Shown piece after piece: positions 7,828-16,950 of a stretch of DNA of 64,000 bases. Numbering within the stretch: position 1 is the first letter of the stretch; each line of letters opens with the position of its first letter. The notes below the pieces were generated by a model that saw nothing but the letters and a program-made list of their open reading frames with translations, was not told the DNA's origin and did not search any database. The stretch covers positions 2,542,001 through 2,606,000 of the forward strand of contig NZ_CP159834.1 of the NCBI RefSeq assembly GCF_047730165.1, in the 5' to 3' direction. This stretch comes from Patiriisocius sp047730165 (lineage in GTDB: Bacteria > Bacteroidota > Bacteroidia > Flavobacteriales > Flavobacteriaceae). The position numbers were made by a program, and so were the translations under genes.

Positions 7828-9669
7828 ATGAAAGTATTAATTATACAGCAAAAAATGATAGGCGACGTGCTAACGTCCACCATTCTCTTTGAAGTTCTCA
7901 AAGAGCGATTTCCTAAATCAGAGCTACATTTTTTGGTTAATACAAGTACGGTTCCTGTTATACTGCACAATCCATTAATTGATAGGGTTATTGAGTTTAC
8001 CCGAGAAATGGAAGGCGACAAAAAGGCTTTTAAACAGTTACGTGCCAACATTAAAGCTGAAAAATACGACGTTGTTATAGACGCTTATTCAAAAATAAGC
8101 AGTGCCTGGATTACAAAAACATCTGGCGCTAAATACCGTATTTCTTATAAGAAATGGTACACAGCAGTTGCTTATACACACACGGTAAAAAGACAATCCC
8201 TTTCACTTTCTGCTGCGGGATTAGCCATAGAAAATAGATATAAACTACTACAACCTTTACTGGATATAAAGCAAACTAGACGCCAACCTAAAATATATCT
8301 TACCAAGAAAGAAAAGGATGATGCAAAAGCTTTGCTCGAGGCTAATGGGGTTAATCTTGCTAAGAAACTTTATATGATAAGTGCGCTTGGGAGTGATGGG
8401 TTTAAAACGTATCCCATTTCCTATATGGCAAGTTTGCTGGACTATCTTATAGCAAGTACACAAGCAAGTTTGCTCTTTAATTATGTTCCTTCACAGAAAG
8501 CAGATGCTAAGAAACTTTACGACTTATGTAAACCTGAAACACAAAAGGCCATACTTCTTGATATTTTCGGAAATAGTCTTCGTTCCTTTATAGCACTCAC
8601 ATCGCAATGTGACGCTTTAATTGGAAACGAAGGTGGCGCCGTAAATATGGCCAAAGCCATTGACATCCCAACCTTCTCTATTTTCTGTCCTTGGATCAAA
8701 AAAGGAGCTTGGAATATCTATGAAGATGGGCAAAAACATGTGTCAGTTCATTTATATGATTACATAGATTATAATCCACATTTCTCCAACAAGAAATCTG
8801 CAAAAAATAAAGCTTCGGTCCAATATCAAAAATTTGACCCTTCGTTAATCATTCCGAAGCTACATGAATTTGTTACTGGAGAGACAATATCGCCTCAAGA
8901 AAACGAATACTCAGCAACCGTTATCACTTTTAACGAAGAGCATAACATAGCAAGATGTATTGAATCATTGCTACCAGTGAGCAAAGACATTGTGATTCTT
9001 GATTCTTATAGTACAGATAACACAAAAGCCATCTGCGAGCAGTATCCCGTACGTTTTGAACAACAAGTATTTGAAGGACATATCCAGCAAAAAAATGCAG
9101 CGATAGCTTTAGCAAAAAATGATAGAATCATTTCGTTAGATGCAGATGAAGCCTTGAGTAAAGAACTACAGGCATCTATATTACGTTTAAAAACCAACTG
9201 GGAATGTGCTGGATATTTAGCGCAGCGGTTTAATAATTACTGTGGCCAATGGATTCAATTTTCGGGATGGAATCCAGATAGAAAACTTCGCGTTTTTGAT
9301 CGAAGAAAAGCACAATGGGGAGGGATTAACCCTCACGATACCATTCAATTAGAAAAAACAAGTAAGAAGAAAATCATTGAAGGCGCTATTTTGCATTGGG
9401 TGCATACTTCATATGAGCAACACAGTCTCAAAGTGCATAAGTTTTCTACTATTGCCGCAAGAGAATATTATGACTTAGGTAGATCCTCCAACATTCTAGA
9501 TGTGATGCTAAAACCCAGCTGGACTTTTTTTAAAGGTTATATCTTACGCCTCGGAATTTTAGACGGGTTTAATGGTTTTGTAATTTGCACCTTTAGCTCC
9601 TACACTACTTTTTTAAAATATTTAAAGCTACGCCAACTTATTAAAAACAATTCAAAAATCAGTCAATGA
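7828..9669 (+). CDS. Fused glycosyltransferase: GT9 heptosyltransferase-like plus GT2 WaaE-like
   Basis: A 613-residue fusion. Residues 1 to about 350 look like a GT9 heptosyltransferase: the opening M-K-V-L-I-I, Q-K-M-I-G-D-V-L near residue 10, and the sugar-nucleotide loop G-N-E-G-G-A-V-N-M-A-K-A near 267. Residues about 361-600 are a GT2 domain of the WaaE/KdtX type: T-V-I-T-F-N-E-E at the start, S-L-D-A-D-E near 436-441 as the DxD motif, and the family's Q-K-N-A-A segment. I chose the ATG at 7828 over the TTG at 7822 because it opens directly into the beta strand. It should add two sugars to lipopolysaccharide core at the inner membrane. The next gene overlaps it by 4 bases. Confidence 0.9.
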   Translation: MKVLIIQQKMIGDVLTSTILFEVLKERFPKSELHFLVNTSTVPVILHNPLIDRVIEFTREMEGDKKAFKQLRANIKAEKYDVVIDAYSKISSAWITKTSGAKYRISYKKWYTAVAYTHTVKRQSLSLSAAGLAIENRYKLLQPLLDIKQTRRQPKIYLTKKEKDDAKALLEANGVNLAKKLYMISALGSDGFKTYPISYMASLLDYLIASTQASLLFNYVPSQKADAKKLYDLCKPETQKAILLDIFGNSLRSFIALTSQCDALIGNEGGAVNMAKAIDIPTFSIFCPWIKKGAWNIYEDGQKHVSVHLYDYIDYNPHFSNKKSAKNKASVQYQKFDPSLIIPKLHEFVTGETISPQENEYSATVITFNEEHNIARCIESLLPVSKDIVILDSYSTDNTKAICEQYPVRFEQQVFEGHIQQKNAAIALAKNDRIISLDADEALSKELQASILRLKTNWECAGYLAQRFNNYCGQWIQFSGWNPDRKLRVFDRRKAQWGGINPHDTIQLEKTSKKKIIEGAILHWVHTSYEQHSLKVHKFSTIAAREYYDLGRSSNILDVMLKPSWTFFKGYILRLGILDGFNGFVICTFSSYTTFLKYLKLRQLIKNNSKISQ

Positions 9670-10355
9670 AGCTAGTCATTTTAGCCGCCGGAATCGGTTC
9701 ACGTTTAGGAAATCCATTCCCAAAACCGCTCACACCTTTAAGTAACGGAAAGAGCATCATGAAAATGATGACAGATAATATAGCACATTATTTTTCTATT
9801 GATGATCTGTTTATTGTCGTTGGTTTTAAAAAGAATAGCATTATGGAAGCCTTTCCTGAGATGGCATATGTTTACAACCCATATTTTGATCAGACCAATA
9901 CAGCAAAAAGTTTAATCCTTGCGCTACGTAAATGTCGTGGAGAAAGTGTGTTGTGGTTTAATGGGGATGTTGTTTTTGATAGAAAATTACTTGAAGTGCT
10001 TCAACCACGTATGGAAGAAGATATCTCTTTTGTTTGTGTAAACACGGAGTCTGTGGCAGAAGAAGAAGTGAAATATACACTCCAAGATGGCTACATTAAT
10101 GAGTTATCTAAAGTGGTTAAAAATGGGCTCGGTGAAGCAGTGGGGGTAAACTTTATTTCTAAAAATGATCTCGAGCATTTTATTACACGTCTGGAAGATT
10201 GTGATGCAAACGATTACTTTGAACGTGGACTAGAATTAATGATAGAAAAAGACGGAGCAAAAGTAAAAGCGGTAGATATCTCACAGTTCAATTGTATGGA
10301 GATTGACTTTAAAGAAGACTTAGAAAATGTCAATAAATTTTTAGCTAAAAAATAA
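9666..10355 (+). CDS. Nucleotidyltransferase of the LicC/sugar-1-phosphate type
   Basis: A 229-residue cytoplasmic NTP-transferase that should activate a sugar phosphate or a phospho-alcohol as an NDP derivative. The signature G-x-G-S-R-x...P-K lies at residues 9-20 (R13, K20), and the metal-binding aspartate is in W-F-N-G-D (D101). The short single-domain form resembles phosphocholine or CDP-alditol cytidylyltransferases more than long sugar pyrophosphorylases. Its ATGA overlap with the fused glycosyltransferase and its 1-base overlap with the CDP-glycerol-transferase-like gene suggest that it supplies that enzyme's donor. The substrate is inferred from context. Confidence 0.85.
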   Translation: MKLVILAAGIGSRLGNPFPKPLTPLSNGKSIMKMMTDNIAHYFSIDDLFIVVGFKKNSIMEAFPEMAYVYNPYFDQTNTAKSLILALRKCRGESVLWFNGDVVFDRKLLEVLQPRMEEDISFVCVNTESVAEEEVKYTLQDGYINELSKVVKNGLGEAVGVNFISKNDLEHFITRLEDCDANDYFERGLELMIEKDGAKVKAVDISQFNCMEIDFKEDLENVNKFLAKK

Positions 10356-11389
10356 TGAAGGTTGTTCTCTTTTGCCAAAACGCATATTGTTTTGAAATAA
10401 TGCGCCCAATAATGGCGGTGCTAAAAGAGCGTAAGTATGCCTACACATGGTTTATAGCTCCCAAGCTTGCTTCCTTATTTCCTTTTAAAGAAGAGCCTGT
10501 TACAGAAAGCCTACAAGATCTTATAGCCTTTAAAAGTGACGCCATCATCTGTCCTGGAAATGAAGTGCCACATTATCTAAGAGGTGTAAAAGTGCAAATC
10601 TTTCACGGACTCGCTGGAGAGAAGAAAGGACATTTTAGAATTCGGCATTATTTTGATTTGTACCTAACGCAAGGTCCTTATTTCACCAGCCATTTTAAGA
10701 AATTTCAAAAACGTTATAAAAACTTTGAAGTTTTAGAAACAGGATGGTCTAAGCTTGATGCATACACACGAGACAAAGAAATATTATTAAAAGAAAAAGC
10801 AGCACTGCTCCATTCGCTCGATGCAGATAAAGTGTTGCTATACGCTCCTACATTCTCTCCATCCCTGAGCTCTGCAGCACTTTTCAAAACACAATTAGAA
10901 GCACTTGCAGCGGCGGGTGAATTTATAATTAACATCAAGTTTCACGATTTGATGGCAAAAGAGTTTATCGATTATTACAAAGCACTGTCAGAGCGCTACC
11001 CTACCGTTTTCTTTAAGGAAGGTAGAGACATTGTAGCACAATTTATCGTTGCAGATCTACTGATAAGTGATACATCTTCTGTAATTTATGAGTTCTTACT
11101 TATTGATAAGCCAGTGATCACCTTGAATAATATTTCAGAAAACATACGCTGGGATGATATAAAAAATCCCGAGGAGTTATCGACCGCTGTTATAAATAAT
11201 CTTAATACAGATTCTTTTAAAAAGCAAAGAGCGGCAGTGATTGCTGCATATCATCCATATCACGATGGAAAATCTTCTGAGCGAATGGTTGATGCCATTG
11301 AGAATTTCATCTCAAAAAATGGAGTACCTGAAAAACGAAAGTTATCACTTTTCAGAAAGTATAAAATTAATAAGATTTTTAAACGCTAG
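10355..11389 (+). CDS. CDP-glycerol glycerophosphotransferase family protein
   Basis: A 344-residue GT-B-fold enzyme of the TagB/TagF family, which transfers a polyol phosphate from a CDP-activated donor. It has the histidine of I-F-H-G-L-A-G near residue 88, the mid-protein L-L-Y-A-P-T-F-S motif and the late donor-site motif S-D-T-S-S-V-I-Y-E. Its basic C-terminus (R-K-Y-K-I-N-K) would suit membrane contact. In a Gram-negative cell it probably adds a phosphodiester-linked group to LPS or a surface polymer rather than building teichoic acid. The gene ends in a CTAG shared with the opposing kinase gene. Confidence 0.87.
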   Translation: MKVVLFCQNAYCFEIMRPIMAVLKERKYAYTWFIAPKLASLFPFKEEPVTESLQDLIAFKSDAIICPGNEVPHYLRGVKVQIFHGLAGEKKGHFRIRHYFDLYLTQGPYFTSHFKKFQKRYKNFEVLETGWSKLDAYTRDKEILLKEKAALLHSLDADKVLLYAPTFSPSLSSAALFKTQLEALAAAGEFIINIKFHDLMAKEFIDYYKALSERYPTVFFKEGRDIVAQFIVADLLISDTSSVIYEFLLIDKPVITLNNISENIRWDDIKNPEELSTAVINNLNTDSFKKQRAAVIAAYHPYHDGKSSERMVDAIENFISKNGVPEKRKLSLFRKYKINKIFKR

Positions 11390-12138
11390 CTCACCTTTAA
11401 GCGCTTCTTCCAGCGCTTTTTACGGTAAAACTTCTCCTGAAAAGCCGCAGTATGTTTCCACATAGGCACAAAAACTGTATCATAGTCAATACCGGTTAAC
11501 CTAGCATATTCATTACTCATTATCGCAACCATGTCTTCTTTTGAAGTGATTCGTGTAAAGTTTAGAATACGCTCCTCAAACGTAAGATCCTTAAATTCCA
11601 TTCTATTGAGATCTACCAAAAAGAAGTCGTACCCATCTCCCTTTCTCTTAATTAGGGTATTACCTGGAGAGTGATCTTTAAAGAGAATATTGTTCTGGTG
11701 TAGTTGATGTGTAAATGCAGTAAATTTCCGAAGTATTTCTTCTCTATTAGGATAGTCAGGATCTAGAATGAGTTCTCTAAACGTAATGTCTGCTTCTAAT
11801 TGTTCGCTTATATAATAGCTTTTATTAAAAAGCAGTTTACAGGTTTCTTCCAGAAAGCCAACTGGATGCGGCGTTCCTATTCCGTGTTCTAATAGATAAC
11901 AAGCATTGTTAAACGAGCGTTCGGCTTTAGATTTTCTGAAAAAATTATAAGCGATACGGTTTACTAGATTAGGGATTTTAAAAGCCTTGATATTTATTTT
12001 GTGTCCATCTAGAGGCAGTACCTTAATGACATTTCTGCGTCCATCATTGAGTAGTTCTCCTTCACTCTCAAAATTTGAAAGCAAAGTTAACACAGCGTCT
12101 TTTTGTTGTTTATATTTTTCTGAAAACTGAAATTTCAC
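11386..12138 (-). CDS. Lipopolysaccharide (Kdo/WaaP-family) kinase-like protein
   Basis: A 250-residue protein-kinase-like fold. The catalytic loop reads F-K-D-H-S-P-G-N (aspartate and asparagine as in HxDxxxxN), and the metal-binding segment is F-L-V-D-L-N-R. The N-terminal half holds a basic ATP-binding stretch ending in K-A-F-K. This matches Kdo or heptose kinases that phosphorylate LPS inner core. The start is a GTG at 12138, and a -7-like TATCTTTG lies only 4 bases upstream (12150-12143), so the transcript may be nearly leaderless. It is opposite in strand to its neighbours but fits the same surface-glycan theme. Confidence 0.83.
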   Translation of the reverse strand: MKFQFSEKYKQQKDAVLTLLSNFESEGELLNDGRRNVIKVLPLDGHKINIKAFKIPNLVNRIAYNFFRKSKAERSFNNACYLLEHGIGTPHPVGFLEETCKLLFNKSYYISEQLEADITFRELILDPDYPNREEILRKFTAFTHQLHQNNILFKDHSPGNTLIKRKGDGYDFFLVDLNRMEFKDLTFEERILNFTRITSKEDMVAIMSNEYARLTGIDYDTVFVPMWKHTAAFQEKFYRKKRWKKRLKVS

Positions 12139-12195
12139 AGCTCAAAGATACAATTTGCTTAAGACTGATACATGAGAATTAATAGAATCTTTCAC

Positions 12196-12226
12196 TTTGA
12201 CTCAGTCTTCAAATTGGCTATCTTTA
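12196..12226 (+). promoter_or_regulatory. Promoter of the GT4 gene
   Basis: TTTG at 12196-12199, 19 bases, then TATCTTTA at 12219-12226, one base off TAnnTTTG. It lies 16 bases before the start codon of the GT4 gene, in the short region between divergent genes. Confidence 0.6.
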
Positions 12227-12242
12227 CAACAAGCAATCGACG

Positions 12243-13310
12243 ATGAAATCTATCTTTCTAGAATCACATAATATAAAGAATCTTAATTTTGGATTTGGGC
12301 AATTTAATCTCCACTTAATCAAAGCTTTAGAGAATATTAAAACCTCTGAATATCAAATAACACTGCACGGAAAAGACACCTCGTGGTTACAAGAACAGTA
12401 CGGCGATGCATTCAATTATAAAAAAAGTTTTTCGCTACGTCGATACCCTTTATTTAGAATTCGTAAGAAATATGACCTGTGGCACTGCCTAAATCAAAAC
12501 ATTAAAATAGAGCCGGCACACGATATTCCCTACTTACTGACTGTACATAATATTACACACATTAAAAATCCTGATTCCTATCTCCACGAAAAAGTACACC
12601 AGCGCTTTCAGGAAAAATTAAACAGAAGTGCAGCCATTACCTACATTTCTGAATACGCAAAAAGTAGTACACATGCCTTTTTTAGTGTCCCCAAGGTGCC
12701 CGAATATGTAATTTATAATGGTAATCCAATGACAGATACAGCTATCGATGATGGATTTGTCCCTAGTTTTAAGCCGCCACGAAAGTATCTATTCAGTATC
12801 GGTCAAATTACGGGAAGAAAGAACTTTATTGCTCTGGTAAAAATGTTAATTCACACACCTGATTATGACCTCATCATTGCTGGAAAAAACACTACAGATA
12901 CGTCAGAACAGCTAAAAGCTGAGGCAATAAAATTGGGAGTAACAAATCGTGTACATCTCATCGGAAATATCTCGGGGGAAGAAAAGAAATATTTCTTTGC
13001 CCATTGTGAAGCCTTTGTATTCCCATCGTTACGTGAGGGTTTTGGCTTACCGGTCATTGAAGCTATGTTATTTGGCAAACCGGTATTCATATCAAACAAC
13101 ACATCGCTGCCAGAAGTGGGCGGTAAAGAGGCTGTGTACTGGGACCATTTTGAGCCCAAGTATATGGCAGAAGTGCTATTGCTAGGTGTAGAAAATTTCC
13201 GAAGTAATAAAAAAACGTTGGCACCAAGACTAATCGCCAGGGCAAAGAAATTTAGCTGGGAAACAGCTGCAAAACAATATACAGAAGTGTATAAATCGCT
13301 TCTGAAATAG
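12243..13310 (+). CDS. Glycosyltransferase family 4 (GT-B)
   Basis: A 355-residue GT-B glycosyltransferase. The C-terminal donor-binding domain (from about residue 180) shows S-I-G-Q-I-T-G-R-K-N, L-I-I-A-G-K and the E-G-F-G-L-P-V-I-E-A-M signature with its paired glutamates (EX7E). The N-terminal acceptor domain contains a conserved T-V-H-N-I-T-H near residue 100. There are no membrane segments, so it works on the cytoplasmic face and probably adds a hexose to LPS core or a surface glycan. The pyruvyltransferase-like gene follows after 7 bases, so they are probably co-transcribed. Confidence 0.92.
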   Translation: MKSIFLESHNIKNLNFGFGQFNLHLIKALENIKTSEYQITLHGKDTSWLQEQYGDAFNYKKSFSLRRYPLFRIRKKYDLWHCLNQNIKIEPAHDIPYLLTVHNITHIKNPDSYLHEKVHQRFQEKLNRSAAITYISEYAKSSTHAFFSVPKVPEYVIYNGNPMTDTAIDDGFVPSFKPPRKYLFSIGQITGRKNFIALVKMLIHTPDYDLIIAGKNTTDTSEQLKAEAIKLGVTNRVHLIGNISGEEKKYFFAHCEAFVFPSLREGFGLPVIEAMLFGKPVFISNNTSLPEVGGKEAVYWDHFEPKYMAEVLLLGVENFRSNKKTLAPRLIARAKKFSWETAAKQYTEVYKSLLK

Positions 13311-13317
13311 TAATAGA

Positions 13318-14217
13318 ATGATTAATAAATTAATAGCATCCTATCAGAGGAAAAAGACGCGACGAGAGACGGTAAAGAATATTTTATCTCAGGATCAACG
13401 CAATGAGAACGTAGTAAACATACACCGTCTTGATACTAAAAACATAGGCGATTATTACTGTGCGCCTCATCATTACTTTGATGCCCTAAAAGGGAAGACG
13501 CTCGATATCTTTGATAATAAGAGCCAAGATAAAGAAGTCACTAAAAAATTTACAAATACGATAAGTACAAATGCGTTAATCATTGGAGGAGGAGGATTGC
13601 TCAACCGGAATGGCTTTAAATTGCAGATGAAGCTCTTTGAAACTCTTGCCGAAGGAAAAAAGAAAACGGTATTGTGGGGTGTAGGACACAACGAAAAATC
13701 TCCAGACACCTATGGAAAAGTGACAAGCTATAATGTAGATGTTGGTAAATTTGGACTGGCCGGAACACGTGATTTATCTATGCCTGGTGAATTTCTACCT
13801 TGCGTGAGCTGTTTGCACACGGAGTTTGATAAACCATTCACAGAATCACAAGAAATAGGATTGATTTTTCATAAAGACACGATGCGAAAGCCAAATATCT
13901 TAGCGATGTTTAAAGACTATCCATCGACATCAAACACCACAAATCTTGAAGGTCTTATTGACTTTATAGGTAAAAGCGAAACTATCATTACAGATAGTTA
14001 TCACGCCATGTACTGGACCATGTTATTGGGTAAAAAAGTAGTCGTAGTCCCCAATTCATCTAAGTTTTACGATTTTAACCATCAGCCAGTATTTTCATCA
14101 TTTGAAAACGCTATTGCTGATGTGGTAAAAGCCACAACCTACTCTGGAGTGCTAGAGGAATGCAGAACAATAAACAATCAATTTTACGAAAAAACAGCTA
14201 ACTATCTCAACTTATAA
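13318..14217 (+). CDS. Polysaccharide pyruvyl transferase family protein
   Basis: A 299-residue member of the polysaccharide pyruvyltransferase family (WcaK/CsaB type), which adds ketal-linked pyruvate or related groups to surface glycans. Visible landmarks are N-I-G-D-Y-Y near residue 43, I-I-G-G-G-G-L-L-N near 90, G-L-A-G-T-R-D near 147 and the late I-I-T-D-S-Y-H-A-M-Y motif. It lies directly behind the GT4 gene and 1 base before the tsaC-type gene. Family members differ in substrate (some handle other donors), so 'pyruvyl' is a family name and not proven here. Confidence 0.85.
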   Translation: MINKLIASYQRKKTRRETVKNILSQDQRNENVVNIHRLDTKNIGDYYCAPHHYFDALKGKTLDIFDNKSQDKEVTKKFTNTISTNALIIGGGGLLNRNGFKLQMKLFETLAEGKKKTVLWGVGHNEKSPDTYGKVTSYNVDVGKFGLAGTRDLSMPGEFLPCVSCLHTEFDKPFTESQEIGLIFHKDTMRKPNILAMFKDYPSTSNTTNLEGLIDFIGKSETIITDSYHAMYWTMLLGKKVVVVPNSSKFYDFNHQPVFSSFENAIADVVKATTYSGVLEECRTINNQFYEKTANYLNL

Positions 14218-14218
14218 T

Positions 14219-14779
14219 ATGAAAGAAGAAATATTCAAGGCCTTAGAAGTATTAAAAAAAGGAGGGCTCATCCTCTACCCTACAGACACCGTTTGGGGAA
14301 TAGGTTGTGATGCCACAAACCCTGATGCGATAGATCGTATATATAAATTAAAACAGCGTGTAGAAACAAAATCACTCATCTGTTTGGTTCACGATTTTAA
14401 AATGCTCAACCAGTTTATAGAAAACATCCCTGAGGTGGCCTATGACATTTTAAAATATGCAGAAAAGCCAACGACTATCATCTATGATGACCCTATACGA
14501 ATTGCAGAAAACATCATTGCCCCAGATAACACCCTTGGTTTTAGAGTGACAGATGATGCTTTTTCTAAGAATCTTGTCAGGAAATTTAGATGGCCCATAG
14601 TGGCAACTTCGGCAAATGTGAGTGGTGCCAAAACACCTAGAAATTTTAAAGAAATTTCCTCTGAAATTTTAGAAGGAGTTGACTATGTCGTAAATTTGGA
14701 TCGCGATAAACAGAGTGGAAAACCATCAACTATTATTAAATTAAGTCAGAATGGTGGCGTAAAGATTATCAGGAATTAA
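14219..14779 (+). CDS. tsaC: L-threonylcarbamoyladenylate synthase (YrdC/Sua5 domain)
   Basis: A 186-residue YrdC-domain protein without the extra Sua5 C-terminal domain, hence TsaC-like. It makes threonylcarbamoyl-AMP for the t6A37 modification of tRNAs that read ANN codons. The P-T-D-T-V-W-G-I-G-C motif is at residues 21-30, K-L-K-Q-R and K-S-L-I follow, and A-T-S-A-N-V-S-G near residue 138 completes the pocket. It begins 1 base after the pyruvyltransferase-like stop, so it is probably read from the same transcript even though it is unrelated in function. Confidence 0.93.
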   Translation: MKEEIFKALEVLKKGGLILYPTDTVWGIGCDATNPDAIDRIYKLKQRVETKSLICLVHDFKMLNQFIENIPEVAYDILKYAEKPTTIIYDDPIRIAENIIAPDNTLGFRVTDDAFSKNLVRKFRWPIVATSANVSGAKTPRNFKEISSEILEGVDYVVNLDRDKQSGKPSTIIKLSQNGGVKIIRN

Positions 14780-14992
14780 GTGAAGTAGATTTAGTTAGAT
14801 GAAGGTAGTATTTACTTCATAAAATTTCGTTTCAATACTAATTGAATCAAAATTTTAAAATAGCTAAAGACGCTGCGATTTAAACACCTTCCTATTCGCC
14901 ATAGGATAACCTCATTCCCCTTAATAATGGGAAGGTGCTTTATGAAGCTCCATTTATTATGAACTAGAAACTATAAACAAGAAACGTTCCCT

Positions 14993-16417
14993 TTGAAAAC
15001 ACCAAATTATAAAACTGCCCTTGCAAACCCTATCTTTAATAGTGTGAGTAAAGCTGCAAGTAACTTGAAGCTGGACACCTACGTTATAGGAGGTTTTGTA
15101 CGCGATTTTTTGTTAGAACGCGGTGATGCAAAAGATATTGATATCGTAGCAGTGGGTAGTGGCATTTCTTTAGCTAAAGAAGTATCCAAACTATTACCTG
15201 GAAATCCTAATGTGTCAGTATTTAAAAACTATGGTACTGCGATGCTTAAGTCATCTGGTATTGAGCTCGAATTTGTGGGCGCCAGAAAAGAGAGCTACTC
15301 TGAAGATAGTAGAAACCCTGCTGTTGAAAATGGAACTTTACAAGACGATCAAAATCGAAGAGACTTTACTATTAATGCTTTAGCTTTAAGTCTTAATGAA
15401 GCTACTTATGGCGACTTGCTAGACCCATTTAATGGCGTTGAAGATTTGCATAATAAAATCATTAGAACGCCCTTAGAACCAGATATAACGTACAGTGATG
15501 ATCCATTGCGAATGCTGCGGGCAATTCGCTTTGCGACGCAACTCGATTTTATAATTGAGCAAGAATCATTAGACGCTATTACGCGCAATGCAGAAAGAAT
15601 AACTATTATTAGTAAAGAACGTGTGGTGGACGAAATCAATAAGATATTGAGCGCTCCAGTTCCTTCCAAAGGTTTTTCTCTACTACATAAAACCGGACTA
15701 CTCCCTTTTATTTTCCCAGAGTTAGTGGCACTTCAAGGCATCGACGAGAAGGATGGACAAAAACATAAAGACAACTTCTGGCATACACTCGAAGTAGTTG
15801 ATAATATAGCAGAAACTACGGAAAATCTTTGGTTACGTTGGGCTGCACTATTACACGATATAGGCAAAGCACCCACCAAACGCTTTGATAAAAAGATAGG
15901 TTGGACATTTCACGCCCATGAATTTGTAGGTTCAAAAATGGTTTTTAAACTCTTTAAGCGTTTAAAAATGCCACTTAATGATAAGATGAAGTTTGTGCAA
16001 AAAATGGTCTTAATGAGCTCTCGTCCTATTGTACTAGCCAGCGATGTCACAGATAGCGCAGTGCGACGATTAGTCTTTGATGCTGGTGAATATGTAGAAG
16101 ATTTGATGACGTTGTGTGAAGCAGACATTACGACCAAAAACCCAAAGAAGTTCAAAAAATATCACCAAAATTTTGAGGTTGTTCGCAGTAAGATTATGGA
16201 AGTAGAAGAACGAGATCAAGTTCGTAATTTTCAACCACCAGTAAGTGGCGCAGAAATTATGAAGACCTTTAACTTACAGCCTTCAAGAGAAATAGGGCAA
16301 ATTAAAGACGCAATTAAAGAAGCCATTCTAGAAGGTGAAATTGCAAATAACTATGAAGAGGCGCACGCTTTTATGATTAAAAAAGGACAAGAACTAGGAT
16401 TAACAATAGCCTTATGA
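14993..16417 (+). CDS. cca: CCA tRNA nucleotidyltransferase with HD domain
   Basis: A 474-residue class II nucleotidyltransferase that should add or repair the 3' CCA of tRNAs. The catalytic site shows G-G-F-V-R-D at residues 33-38 and D-I-D at 48-50. R-R-D-F-T-I-N-A-L and the D-P-x-R-M-L-R-A-I-R motif follow. An HD phosphohydrolase domain carries H288-D289. Length is typical of Bacteroidota Cca/PcnB proteins. The start is a TTG, as no ATG lies between it and the first strand. A 213-bp AT-rich gap precedes it and the GNAT gene overlaps its end by 4 bases. Confidence 0.94.
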   Translation: MKTPNYKTALANPIFNSVSKAASNLKLDTYVIGGFVRDFLLERGDAKDIDIVAVGSGISLAKEVSKLLPGNPNVSVFKNYGTAMLKSSGIELEFVGARKESYSEDSRNPAVENGTLQDDQNRRDFTINALALSLNEATYGDLLDPFNGVEDLHNKIIRTPLEPDITYSDDPLRMLRAIRFATQLDFIIEQESLDAITRNAERITIISKERVVDEINKILSAPVPSKGFSLLHKTGLLPFIFPELVALQGIDEKDGQKHKDNFWHTLEVVDNIAETTENLWLRWAALLHDIGKAPTKRFDKKIGWTFHAHEFVGSKMVFKLFKRLKMPLNDKMKFVQKMVLMSSRPIVLASDVTDSAVRRLVFDAGEYVEDLMTLCEADITTKNPKKFKKYHQNFEVVRSKIMEVEERDQVRNFQPPVSGAEIMKTFNLQPSREIGQIKDAIKEAILEGEIANNYEEAHAFMIKKGQELGLTIAL

Positions 16418-16950
16418 AACCCATCATTTTAGAAACAGAAAGATTGATTATTCGCCCCTTTACTATAGAGGATGCTGAAGATGCCTTGGCTTTTTGTTCA
16501 AATCCTGAAACCGTTAAAAATACAGGGGATGTGGTTAGAAACACGGTAGCAGAAGTTAAAGACGTGATTACAAATGTATGGCTCAGTGATTATGAAAAAT
16601 ATGGACATGGTCGTTTCGCTATCATCCATAAAGCTGATAATAAAATCATCGGATTTAATGGTTTAAAACATCTTCCCTATGCTGGAGGATCTGACATTGG
16701 GTATCGCTTACTACCAGAATACTGGGGAAAAGGAATCGCAACTGAATCCTCATTGAAAATTCTAGAATACGCTTTCAATGATTTAGGACTCGATCGTGTT
16801 TTAGGATTTGTGTACACAGATAACCCCGCCTCGTCTAAGATATTAAAGAAACTAGGCTTTAGATTACTGAAGATTGCGCCCTATCCAGACAAGAGGGACG
16901 AGATAGATGTAGAATGGTATGATATAACAAAGGAAACATATGAAGGATAA
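16414..16950 (+). CDS. GNAT N-acetyltransferase, RimJ/RimL type
   Basis: A 178-residue GNAT-fold acetyltransferase. The opening E-T-E-R-L-I-I-R-P-F and the acetyl-CoA loop G-Y-R-L-L-P-E-Y-W-G-K-G-I-A-T-E are typical of the RimJ/RimL branch, which acetylates protein N-termini or small amines. The C-terminal N-P-A-S-S-K-I-L-K-K-L-G-F motif completes the fold. It starts inside the cca stop (ATGA overlap) and overlaps ctaA by 11 bases, so it is translationally coupled. The substrate cannot be predicted. Confidence 0.9.
   Translation: MKPIILETERLIIRPFTIEDAEDALAFCSNPETVKNTGDVVRNTVAEVKDVITNVWLSDYEKYGHGRFAIIHKADNKIIGFNGLKHLPYAGGSDIGYRLLPEYWGKGIATESSLKILEYAFNDLGLDRVLGFVYTDNPASSKILKKLGFRLLKIAPYPDKRDEIDVEWYDITKETYEG

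Noticed and set aside
14780..14992. CACCTTCC...GGAAGGTG pairing before cca as a regulatory structure
   Set aside because: The 8-bp stem has a 37-base loop and no T-run, so it is too weak to call a terminator or riboswitch.
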